Of a stretch of 64,000 nt of DNA, positions 8,501-15,767 are shown piece after piece. Origin of the DNA: Brevundimonas sp. UBA6550 (GTDB lineage Bacteria; Pseudomonadota; Alphaproteobacteria; Caulobacterales; Caulobacteraceae); assembly GCF_002434505.1 (NCBI RefSeq), contig NZ_DJKE01000012.1, positions 62,001-126,000 on the forward strand, written 5' to 3'. How positions within the stretch are numbered: the first letter of the stretch is position 1; each line of letters starts with the position of its first letter. Below the pieces are notes generated by a model that had not been told where the DNA came from, ran no database searches, and saw only the letters and a list, made by a program, of their open reading frames with translations. The position numbers and the translations under genes were made by a program.

Positions 8501-8888
8501 CGAGCGTATACAGATAGGCCGCGACGTCGCGGGCTTGGTCGTGGGACAGGGGCATGGGCGGCATGGCGGTCTGGGGGTCCAGCGAGGGGGCGTCGATCAG
8601 CCAGCGGATCAGCACGTTGGGCTGGTTGGGCAGCCGGCCCGCGATCATCGGCCGCACGCCGAATCCGGCCAGGTTGGAGCCGCTGCGACCCTGGGGCCAG
8701 GCGACGCCGGGAATCGTGTGACACGCGGCGCAACCGACCTCTCGCACGACGCTTAACCCCCTGGCCGCATCGCCCCGCGCCACCTGACGCGGCAGATCGG
8801 CCTTGTCCACGCACGCGGCCAGCATCAGGGGCAGGCCGGCGATCAGCCACCCCCTCTTGCTTCGGCGCGCCTGCGTCGATCGTCTCAT
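8490..8888 (-). CDS. Cytochrome c lipoprotein of the oxidase operon
   Basis: 132 residues from the ATG at 8888; a longer frame starts at 8915 but lacks sense before the signal. The N-terminus is basic, then hydrophobic, and ends in a lipobox (LMLAAC), so the mature protein should be lipid-anchored in the periplasm. A single heme c site, CAACH, is followed by a methionine-rich MPPMPLS segment that can supply the axial ligand. It heads the oxidase operon and probably feeds electrons to the CuA/heme c subunit. It could equally be a structural subunit. Confidence 0.85.
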   Translation of the reverse strand: MRRSTQARRSKRGWLIAGLPLMLAACVDKADLPRQVARGDAARGLSVVREVGCAACHTIPGVAWPQGRSGSNLAGFGVRPMIAGRLPNQPNVLIRWLIDAPSLDPQTAMPPMPLSHDQARDVAAYLYTLDDD

Positions 8889-9003
8889 CTCGCCCCCAAA
8901 AGCTTGACCACACAATCCTCTGCCGGGGTCGGGGTTCCCCGGTGCGACACGCCGCCCCGGTCAAACGCCGGAACCTTCGCCATAGAGGCGGGTTCGAAGG
9001 GGC

Positions 9004-9759
9004 GTGCGCACGCCCCTCCCCCTCATCGGTCTGTCGTTCGCCCTGGCGGCGCTCGCGGCTTGCGATTCTACGCGCGGACAGACGGATGCGGCCTTCAGCG
9101 CGGATGGTCGGATCATCGCCATGAGCGGCGGCGCCGGCGGGGCGGCCAACGCCTGTTTCACCTGTCACGGCCTGCAGGGCCAGGGCGACGGCGTCTCCGC
9201 CCCGCGCCTTGCCGGTCTGGATGTCGGCTATCTGCAGAAGCAGATGGAGGACTACGCCTCGGGCCTGCGTCCCGACGACCAGATGACCCGCATCGCCAAG
9301 GCGCTGAACCAGAAGGATCGCCGCGCCGTCGCCGCCTGGTACGCCGGCCTGCCTGCCTCGTCGGCGCCCACCGCCCCCACACCCGCTCCGGCCATCTATC
9401 TGTCGGGCGATCCGTCGCGCGGCATCGTGGCCTGCGCCTCGTGCCACGGCGTCGAGGGCGAAGGGACGGGTCGCGGCGGCAACCCCCAGATCGCCGGCCA
9501 GCCCGCCGCCTATACGCTGGAGCAGATCGACCGCTGGAAGTCCGGCAAACGCCGCAACGATCCGCGCGGCGTCATGGCCGCCGCCGTCAAATCGCTTTCG
9601 GACCCAGAAGCCCGCGCAATAGCGCTTTGGCTGTCGACACGACCCGCCGCTCCAGCGCCCGCCAGCGCCGCTGCCACCGGGTCCGCTTCCGTGGACGCAG
9701 CGGCACGACCGGCAGCATCGCGTGAAACACGTCGTCCCGATCGATCAGATGGTGCTTGA
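9004..9759 (+). CDS. Diheme cytochrome c (c4/c553-like), putative lipoprotein
   Basis: 251 residues from a GTG at 9004; an in-frame stop at 8983-8985 excludes a start far upstream. A signal with lipobox (LAAC, Cys20) is followed by two class I heme domains, CFTCH at 51-55 and CASCH at 144-148, the c4 layout. Each domain has the usual PRLAG or PQIAG motif after the heme and helix GYL or YTL. The conserved fold ends near residue 205 (ALWLSTRP); the remaining Ala/Pro-rich tail overlaps the antisense cytochrome b561 gene. It probably shuttles electrons in the periplasm to the adjacent oxidase. Confidence 0.85.
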   Translation: MRTPLPLIGLSFALAALAACDSTRGQTDAAFSADGRIIAMSGGAGGAANACFTCHGLQGQGDGVSAPRLAGLDVGYLQKQMEDYASGLRPDDQMTRIAKALNQKDRRAVAAWYAGLPASSAPTAPTPAPAIYLSGDPSRGIVACASCHGVEGEGTGRGGNPQIAGQPAAYTLEQIDRWKSGKRRNDPRGVMAAAVKSLSDPEARAIALWLSTRPAAPAPASAAATGSASVDAAARPAASRETRRPDRSDGA

Positions 9760-10306
9760 GCGCGGCGCCCGCGTGAATGGGGATCATCAGCAGCAGCGTC
9801 AGCACCATGCCCCAATGCATCCACTCCGCCGCCGCCTCGATCGCCCATAGCTGGGTGTTCGACAAATCCTGCAAAGGCAGCAGCGGCCAGGGAATAAACC
9901 CCAGCGCCTCCAGCTGGCGCGTCCGGTCCGTCGCCGAAACCATCGCCCATCCCGTCAGCGGCAGGCCGAACAGGCAGATGTAGAAGACATAGTGGGTGAC
10001 ATGCGCCGCCCAGCTTTCCCAGCCCGGCTTGTCCGCATCATTGACCAGATCCGGGGCCATCAGCCGCCAGGACAGCCGACCGATCACCAGGATCAGCATC
10101 AGCACCCCGATGGCGAAATGCAGGTCATAGGCCGCGACCATGGCCGCCCCCACCGGCTGTCGCCCCATCCAGAAGCCCCAGCCGATCTGGAACACCACCA
10201 GCGCCGCCATCGTCCAGTGAAAGGCGATGCCCACCGGCGAATATCGGCCCTCGTCGTGGTGGCCCGCCGCCCATTCCAGAGCCTGCTGGAACAGCCGAAC
10301 GATCAC
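9587..10306 (-). CDS. Cytochrome b561 family protein
   Basis: 239 residues from a GTG at 10304-10306 that overlaps the ctaG stop (GTGA). Four membrane helices carry the b561 histidines: YSPVGIAFHWTMA, AYDLHFAIGVLM, WAAHVTHYVFYICLF and a last helix with WMHWGMVLTLLLMIPIHAGA. It should bind two b hemes and pass electrons across the membrane, often from ubiquinol to periplasmic carriers. A basic C-terminal tail (RPRKRTRWQRRWRALERR) overlaps the end of the convergent diheme cytochrome gene by 173 bases. It probably belongs to the oxidase system. Confidence 0.85.
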   Translation of the reverse strand: MIVRLFQQALEWAAGHHDEGRYSPVGIAFHWTMAALVVFQIGWGFWMGRQPVGAAMVAAYDLHFAIGVLMLILVIGRLSWRLMAPDLVNDADKPGWESWAAHVTHYVFYICLFGLPLTGWAMVSATDRTRQLEALGFIPWPLLPLQDLSNTQLWAIEAAAEWMHWGMVLTLLLMIPIHAGAALKHHLIDRDDVFHAMLPVVPLRPRKRTRWQRRWRALERRVVSTAKALLRGLLGPKAI

Positions 10307-11022
10307 GCCGCGACCTCTCGCGTCGGCCCCAGCATCCGCCCCAGAACCGCCAGGGCGGCGAACAGATAAAGCGCCGACGCCGGCGCCCACATGATCAGCC
10401 CCGCCGCCTGCTGATCCTCCAGCGGCGTCATCCCCCAGGCCAGCGTCGTATAGAAGTGCGGCGCATAGACCGCCTGCCCGGCGAAGGTCAGCACCGCCCC
10501 CAGCAATCCCATCGTCAGCATCGCCGCCAGCAGGGCCACGACCGCGGCCGGCGCCGAAGCGGCTCTGACTCTGGTCCAGAACCAGACAGCGCTCGCCAGC
10601 AGACTCGACTGCATCACCCAATAGAGGGCGTCGTTCGAAAGCGCCGCGCCATAAAGGCCCGGCGCGTGCCAGGCCCACAGCACCACCGCCTGCACCGCCG
10701 TCGCCAGGATCAGCCCGCCGCCGTCACGCCTCGGCGTCGCCCAGGCCAGCAGCGGCGCCGCCACCCCGACCAGAAGCACGTGATGCACCGTCCGCGCCGA
10801 AAACAACGCCGAGCTCAGGGCGCACAGGGGCGAAACGAAACTGATCGCCAGAACCCCCATCCCCATCAGACCCAACACCCGCCGACGCCCCTCCAGCCGC
10901 GTGGCCACAAGGAAAGCTGCAATCAGCATGACGCCCAGCAGGATCGGGTCCAGATTCCACCGCCAATCCCCCGCCTCCGGCGCCGGACCGCAATATGGGG
11001 TCCAGATCTGTCCTGCATTCAT
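10303..11022 (-). CDS. ctaG: Cytochrome c oxidase assembly factor CtaG (caa3_CtaG)
   Basis: 239 residues of nearly continuous membrane helices. It begins with IWTPYCGPAPEAGDWRWNLD and has TVHHVLLVGVAAPLLA, WAWHAPGLY and DQQAAGLIMW motifs, with histidines and a methionine near the membrane surface, all typical of the caa3_CtaG family. Members help deliver copper to the CuB site of caa3 oxidases. The gene is translationally coupled to cytochrome b561. Its setting beside the fused oxidase genes supports the call. This is the Bacillus-type CtaG, not the Cox11 protein also called CtaG. Confidence 0.85.
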   Translation of the reverse strand: MNAGQIWTPYCGPAPEAGDWRWNLDPILLGVMLIAAFLVATRLEGRRRVLGLMGMGVLAISFVSPLCALSSALFSARTVHHVLLVGVAAPLLAWATPRRDGGGLILATAVQAVVLWAWHAPGLYGAALSNDALYWVMQSSLLASAVWFWTRVRAASAPAAVVALLAAMLTMGLLGAVLTFAGQAVYAPHFYTTLAWGMTPLEDQQAAGLIMWAPASALYLFAALAVLGRMLGPTREVAA

Positions 11023-11143
11023 GATCCACCCCCGCCACGCGCCCGCTCAAGGCTTGGACTTCAAAGCCTCGAACGCCGCCACGGTTCCTCTCGCGGATCC
11101 GTCTGCGGCGATTGGTCTGACGCATTTCACCGGGGACGGCGCC

Positions 11144-11671
11144 TCATTCGGCGGGACAGAGCGGCGTGAGTGATCGCGCGATGGGCGAAAGGGTGTGGAA
11201 CGTGCTGGAGTGGAAGATCAGCGGCGAAATCCCCTCGGCTGCGGCGGCCCGGTGGAGACGGAAAAGGACGATGTCATGGTCGCCCGCTTCGACCTCCTTC
11301 TCCACCGAACAGTCCAGCCAGGCCGGCGCGCCGGCCAGGAACAGCGCACCCTCCGCGCCGACCTGATAGTCCAGCCCTGAGAACCGATCATCGCCCGTTT
11401 GCGCAAGTTGGCGCGCGGCGACCGCATGGCTGTCTCCAAGGAAAGAGATGCCGATGCGCCGACACCCACGGAGCCGCCGCCAGGTGCAGGAGCCGCGCTT
11501 GATGCAGACCGACACCAGAGGCGGATTCAGCGACACAGCGACGAATGCGCTGGCCGTCATGCCGACGGGACGACCGTCTTCCATCGCGCCCAGGGCCGTA
11601 ACCCCGGTCGGGAACAGGCCGAAGAGCCGGCGCAGATCGGCTTGCTCGGTGATGTCGGCTAGGTTCGGCAT
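11144..11671 (-). CDS. Flavin reductase-like protein
   Basis: 175 residues from the ATG at 11671; a further 24-codon extension to 11743 has no family character. The flavin reductase fold is plain: LFPTGVTALGAMEDGRPVG, then TASAFVAVSLNPPLVSVCI, both standard FMN-binding segments of the reductase partners of two-component monooxygenases. It should reduce FMN or FAD with NAD(P)H and hand it to another enzyme. It lies 114 bases after mesD on the same strand, so it is probably the reductase for the MesX/MesD system. That partnership is inference from position. Confidence 0.8.
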   Translation of the reverse strand: MPNLADITEQADLRRLFGLFPTGVTALGAMEDGRPVGMTASAFVAVSLNPPLVSVCIKRGSCTWRRLRGCRRIGISFLGDSHAVAARQLAQTGDDRFSGLDYQVGAEGALFLAGAPAWLDCSVEKEVEAGDHDIVLFRLHRAAAAEGISPLIFHSSTFHTLSPIARSLTPLCPAE

Positions 11672-11785
11672 GGTGAATACTCGCTGCGCGTCGGACGTCG
11701 TTCGGCCATGTCGAACGGCTCGGTCATGCGACTGCAAGGACATAGGAGCATCGTCACGGCCGGTTACGATCCCTCATCTCAAGGA

Positions 11786-12814
11786 TCAGGCCGACAGTTC
11801 TTTTCGGACGATCTCGGCCCCGGCGCTCAAGGCCTTCAGCTTGCCGTTCGCCACCCGGCGGGACAGGGGCGCCATGCCGCAGTTGGTGGCGGGAAAAAGC
11901 TTGTCGGCGTCCACGAACTGCAACGCCTTTCTCAGGGTGTCCGCCACCTGTTCGGGCGTCTCGATGACGTCGGTCGCCACGTCGATAGCCCCGACCATCA
12001 CCTTCTTGCCCCGGATCAGTTCGATCAGGTCCATCGGCACGCGCGAGTTCTGGGCCTCGAGCGAAATGATGTCGATGCTGGAGGTTTGCAGCTTGGGGAA
12101 GGCCTCCTCGTACTGGCGCCACTCCGACCCCAGGGTCTTCTTCCAGTCCGTATTGGCCTTGATGCCGTAGCCGTAACAGATGTGGACGGCGGTCTCGCAT
12201 TTCAGCCCCTCGGCCGCCCTTTCCAGCGTCGCGACACCCCAGTCGTTCACCTCGTCGAAGAAGACGTTGAAGGCGGGCTCGTCGAACTGGATGATGTCGA
12301 CGCCGGCTGCCTCCAGTTCCCTGGCTTCCTCGTTGAGGATCTTGGCGAATTCCCAGGCCAGCTTCTCGCGGCTTTGGTAGTGGTCGTCATACAGGGTGTC
12401 GATCATCGTCATCGGACCCGGCAAGGCCCATTTGATCGGCTGGTCCGTCTGCCGGCGCAGGTATTTGGCGTCCTCGACAAAGACCGGCTTCTGACGGCTG
12501 ACGGCGCCGACGACCACCGGCACGCTCGCATCATAGCGATTGCGGATCCGCATGGTCTTGCGGGCCTCGAAGTCCACCCCGTCCAGATGCTCGATGAAGG
12601 TCGTTACGAAGTGCTGGCGGGTCTGTTCGCCGTCGCTGACGATGTCGATGCCGGCGCGGCGTTGGTCGTCCAGCGACAGGCGCAGGGCGTCCTGCTTGGC
12701 CTCGACCAGTTCATCGCCTTCCAGCTTCCAGGGCGACCACAGGGTCTCGGGCTCGGCCAGCCAGACGGGCTTGGGCAGGCTTCCGGCGGTGGATGTGGGC
12801 AGCAGGATTTTCAT
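11786..12814 (-). CDS. mesD: Core methionine synthase, MesD-type (MetE C-terminal-like)
   Basis: 342 residues, so it has only the catalytic half of MetE and no folate-binding N-terminal domain. It starts LLPTSTAGSLPKPVWLAEPE and has SDGEQTRQHF, LPGPMTMIDTLYDDHY and DIIQFDEPAFN. Zinc-site residues are plausible at HICYGYG and at the late NCGMAP motif. A family of such folate-independent synthases, MesD, occurs in aerobic bacteria and needs a DUF1852 protein (MesX) and oxygen; a DUF1852 gene lies 28 bases upstream here. It should methylate homocysteine to methionine by a route that is not fully understood. It is not full-length MetE. Confidence 0.85.
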   Translation of the reverse strand: MKILLPTSTAGSLPKPVWLAEPETLWSPWKLEGDELVEAKQDALRLSLDDQRRAGIDIVSDGEQTRQHFVTTFIEHLDGVDFEARKTMRIRNRYDASVPVVVGAVSRQKPVFVEDAKYLRRQTDQPIKWALPGPMTMIDTLYDDHYQSREKLAWEFAKILNEEARELEAAGVDIIQFDEPAFNVFFDEVNDWGVATLERAAEGLKCETAVHICYGYGIKANTDWKKTLGSEWRQYEEAFPKLQTSSIDIISLEAQNSRVPMDLIELIRGKKVMVGAIDVATDVIETPEQVADTLRKALQFVDADKLFPATNCGMAPLSRRVANGKLKALSAGAEIVRKELSA

Positions 12815-12842
12815 GACGGATGACTTCTTACGGGATGACGGA

Positions 12843-13829
12843 TCAGGCGGCGAAGCTGGCGGACCATTGGTCCAGAACCTGCCGGTAGGGCTTGATGAAG
12901 CGCTCTTCGACGAACCGGCCCTGTTCGACCGCCAGGCGGCTGCGCTCCTCGCGGTCGTAGACGATGCGGGTCAGCGAATAGTCCTGGCATTGCAGGCTGG
13001 GCCGATACTGTTCCGACGCCGGGGAGTTGGCGTTGTAGATCTCGGGCCGATAGATCTTCTGGAAGGTCTCCATCGTGCTGATGGTGCTGACCAGTTCCAG
13101 GTCGGTGTAGTCGCCGGTCAGGTCGCCGATGTGATAGAAGGCGAAGGGCGCGACGCTGCCCCTGGGCATGAAATAGCGCACCTTCATCCCCATCTTGGCG
13201 AAGTACTGATCGGTCGGAGAAAACTCGTCGTTCGCGTATTCGCTGCCCAGCACAGGGTGCTCGCCGCCGGTGCGGTGATAGGTCTTGTTGCTCGACACGC
13301 TCAGGCAGATGACGGGCGGCTTGCCGAAGTTGTCGCGATAGACGGCCGAACTCAGGAAATGCTTGAACAGCTTGCCGTGCAGGTCGCCGAAATCCGCCGG
13401 CGCGAAGGCGCCGGGATTGGCCTTCATATGCGCGGGCAGGACCACGCTGAAGTCGTAGTCGCGCACATAGGAGGAGAAGTTGTTGCCGACGATCCCGTCG
13501 ATGCGCCGGCCGGTCTGGCTGTCCACGATCGTCGTCTGAAGGATTTCGATCAGCGGGAAACTGTCGGTCCCCTCGCCTGGCGCCACGCTCATCTCCACGG
13601 AGACGATCTGCAGTTCGACCGCATAGCGATCCCCCCTCGGATTGTCCCAGTGCGCCAGGGAGTTGAAGCGATTGTCGATCATCCTCAGGGTGTTGCGCAG
13701 GTTTTCCTGGCGGCTGTCCCCCCTGGCCAGATTGGCGAAATTGGTCGTGATCCGGGTATTCTCGGCAGGGACATAATGCTCGTCGAGCGCGGTGCGCTTG
13801 ATGGTGAATGTGAAAGCGTTGTTCGCCAT
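12843..13829 (-). CDS. mesX: MesX, DUF1852 partner of the MesD methionine synthase
   Basis: 328 residues from the ATG at 13829. The start MANNAFTFTIKRTALDEHYV and motifs VGNNFSSYVRDYDFSVVLPAH and GEHPVLGSEYANDEFSPTDQYF look like DUF1852, whose members are about this length. There is no signal or membrane segment, so it is cytoplasmic. MesX is known to be required, with oxygen, for MesD to make methionine; its chemistry is unknown. It is first in the operon, directly downstream of a cobalamin riboswitch, with a leader of about 115 bases between riboswitch and start codon. Confidence 0.87.
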   Translation of the reverse strand: MANNAFTFTIKRTALDEHYVPAENTRITTNFANLARGDSRQENLRNTLRMIDNRFNSLAHWDNPRGDRYAVELQIVSVEMSVAPGEGTDSFPLIEILQTTIVDSQTGRRIDGIVGNNFSSYVRDYDFSVVLPAHMKANPGAFAPADFGDLHGKLFKHFLSSAVYRDNFGKPPVICLSVSSNKTYHRTGGEHPVLGSEYANDEFSPTDQYFAKMGMKVRYFMPRGSVAPFAFYHIGDLTGDYTDLELVSTISTMETFQKIYRPEIYNANSPASEQYRPSLQCQDYSLTRIVYDREERSRLAVEQGRFVEERFIKPYRQVLDQWSASFAA

Positions 13830-13944
13830 GGTCTCTGCCGTTGATGCTGGCGGAACAGCGGGCAGGAACGCGCGACCGCTCGCACACGGAAAGCCTCCGT
13901 CGCGGCGTTCATGCGACCTGACCGACACCCCGCCGGAGGACGTT

Positions 13945-14140
13945 ATCTGTCGGGGCAGGTCTCCTGGCTCGCGGGTCACGGCTTCCGGTCCGGCCTTCCC
14001 GGAGGCGAACCTCCAGTGACATCCGATGGACCCTCGGCTCGCCGCTTACAGTTGCGGGGGCAGCGCCGGCTTCGACCGCAGTCTCACCGGCTTCCCTCTT
14101 AGCTCCATTCAGCCCGAAGACTGAGCGGAGAACCACGACA
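13945..14140 (-). promoter_or_regulatory. Cobalamin (AdoCbl) riboswitch upstream of mesX
   Basis: Read on the minus strand, the element starts near 14140 and ends near 13945. It contains the conserved core GCCCCCGCAACTGTAAGC (about 14045-14062), the GCCGGTGAGACTGCGGTC arm before it, the GGATGTCACTGG segment, and the B12 box AGCCAGGAGACCTGCC at 13954-13969. These in this order define a cobalamin riboswitch. Binding of coenzyme B12 normally represses the gene below, here mesX. This fits a B12-independent methionine synthase that is needed only when cobalamin is scarce. Exact ends were judged by eye. Confidence 0.93.
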
Positions 14141-14180
14141 CACGGACACTGCCACAGCCACGCCTGAAGTCAAGAAAGAT

Positions 14181-14196
14181 ATAAAGATATCTTTAT
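14181..14196. promoter_or_regulatory. 16-base perfect palindrome, possible operator for mesX operon
   Basis: ATAAAGATATCTTTAT is a perfect palindrome in an otherwise GC-rich background. A TTGACT -35-like box lies just below it on the minus strand (14168-14173), ahead of the riboswitch. The position suggests a repressor or activator site for the mesX operon promoter. AT-rich palindromes of this look occur as operators of ArsR-type methionine-cycle regulators (SahR/SamR), but I cannot confirm the consensus here. The stretch from 13830 to 14223 holds only this site, the riboswitch and the leader. Confidence 0.5.
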
Positions 14197-14223
14197 GTCC
14201 TTATACGATCCGCCTGCTCACTG

Positions 14224-15631
14224 TCATGCCGCCGTGGGATAGGGCGTCGCCGCGCTGCGGTTGGGGTCGATCACCAGCGCGCGCCCTATGGGCGGAAACG
14301 CCCTTTGCGGGCAGGCCGGGCGCTCGCACACCTTGCAGCCCGCGCCGATGGGCGTGGCGGCGGCGATGTCGGACAGGTCCAGCCCTTGCGAATAGACCAG
14401 GCGCGATGCGTGGCGGATGTCGCACCCCAGGCCGATGGCGAAACTCTTGCCCGGCGCGCCAAAGGCCGGACCGGGACTGCCGACCGTTCGGGCGATCCAC
14501 AGATAGGTGCGTCCGTCGGGCATCTGCGCCATCTGGGTCAGGACGCGGCCGGGCTGAGCGAAGGCTTCGTAAACATTCCAGAGCGGGCACGAGCCGCCCA
14601 CGCGCGAAAAGTGAAAGTCGGTCGCCGACTGGCGTTTGGAGATGTTGCCTGCGCGATCGACTCTGACGAAGAAGAAGGGCACGCCCAGCGCCCCCGGCCG
14701 CTGAAGGGTGGAAAGCCGGTGACAGACGGTCTCGAACCCCACCCCGAAATGTCGCCCAAGCCGCACGATGTCGTAACCGAAGGTTTCGGCCTGCTGAAGA
14801 AAATCACGATAGGGCAACAGGACGGCGCCGGCGAAATACTGGGCCAGGCCGATGCGCAGAAGGTCGCGCGTCTCCTGGTCGTCGAACCCCGCGCCGTCGA
14901 TCAAGGTCTCGATGGCGGCGCCCGCCTCCAGATAGGCGAGCTGCATCGCCATCTGGAACGCCTGTTGCCCCTGTTTGGTGAAGGGCGAGACATGCAGGGG
15001 TGCGATTGACGACGTCGAAACGACGCTGCGCCTCCTCACCCTCATCGACGACGACGCGCACGCCGTGCCTTTGAGCCAGCCAGGCCGCCAGGCCCGGCCG
15101 GACCTGACGCGGCGTCAGACCAGCGGCGGCATAGAGACGCTCTGCCGCCTCATCCAGTTCGGCGACATGATTGCGACGCGAGTAGAAGAAGTCGCGCACC
15201 TGTTCGAACGGCATACGGGCGGGCGTGTCGTCGGCGAACTCCTCTCCCAGCCTCAAGGCCATGGCCTCGGCCCGGTCGGCGCTGCGCCTCGACTTGCGGT
15301 GCAGCGCGACCAGCGCCCGCCCGACCGCAGGCATGTTCAGCGCGAGTTCGCGCAGCTCAGCCGTCGATATGTGCTCGGCCCCGCCCTCCCCCAGAGCTTC
15401 GCGCACGTCCGAGATCAGCCGCCCCTCCTCGTCTTCCGAGAACAGCTGAACATCGACGCCGAACGCGGCGTTGAGCTTGAGCAGCAGGGGCACGGTCAGC
15501 GGGCGCTGGTTCTGCTCGATCTGACTGAGATAGCTGTTGGATATTCCCAGCGCCTGCGCCACGGCGGTCTGGGTCAGACTGCGCTCTTCGCGCAGCCGAC
15601 GCAGGCGAACACCCATGAAGGTCTTGCTCAT
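14224..15631 (-). pseudogene. PrpR/RamB-type propionate regulator, frameshifted
   Basis: The N-terminal frame (from 15631) has an XRE helix-turn-helix (LTQTAVAQALGISNSYLSQI), then an IrrE-like domain, and is lost after FDVVNRTP. The C-terminal frame resumes as LHVSPFTKQGQQAFQMAMQL and runs to 14224 with the Cys-rich short-chain acyl-CoA-type domain (CKVCERPACPQR). Dropping one base from the four-G run at 14997-15000 (plus strand) joins them as NRTLHVSPF, giving about 468 residues, the usual length for ScfR/RamB/PrpR proteins. It lies beside the propionate genes it would control. Either a real inactivating change, programmed slippage or a sequencing error. Confidence 0.75.
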
Positions 15632-15711
15632 AGACTTTTACAACTTTTGCATAAAGCCAGAAAGAATTTCTCAAACATCCGCAAAGGGAATGCTTAAGCC
15701 TGACCGATAAA

Positions 15712-15727
15712 TGCAAATATTGCAAAC
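15712..15727. promoter_or_regulatory. Paired TGCAAA half-sites upstream of the regulator gene
   Basis: TGCAAAT at 15712-15718 and TGCAAAC at 15721-15727 are direct repeats nine bases apart in the gap between the regulator gene and prpF. A third, TTTTGCA, lies close to the regulator start near 15645. RamB-type regulators bind motifs containing TTTGCAAA, and the same words recur in the acnD/thioesterase gap, so autoregulation is plausible. Confidence 0.5.
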
Positions 15728-15767
15728 ATGAAGACGTCGCAAGACGTCTTGCCGCCGCTCAGACCGC

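Noticed and set aside
11786-12814. Truncated metE
   Set aside because: The gene is complete as a core-synthase family member with its own start, partner mesX and riboswitch; it is not a broken MetE.
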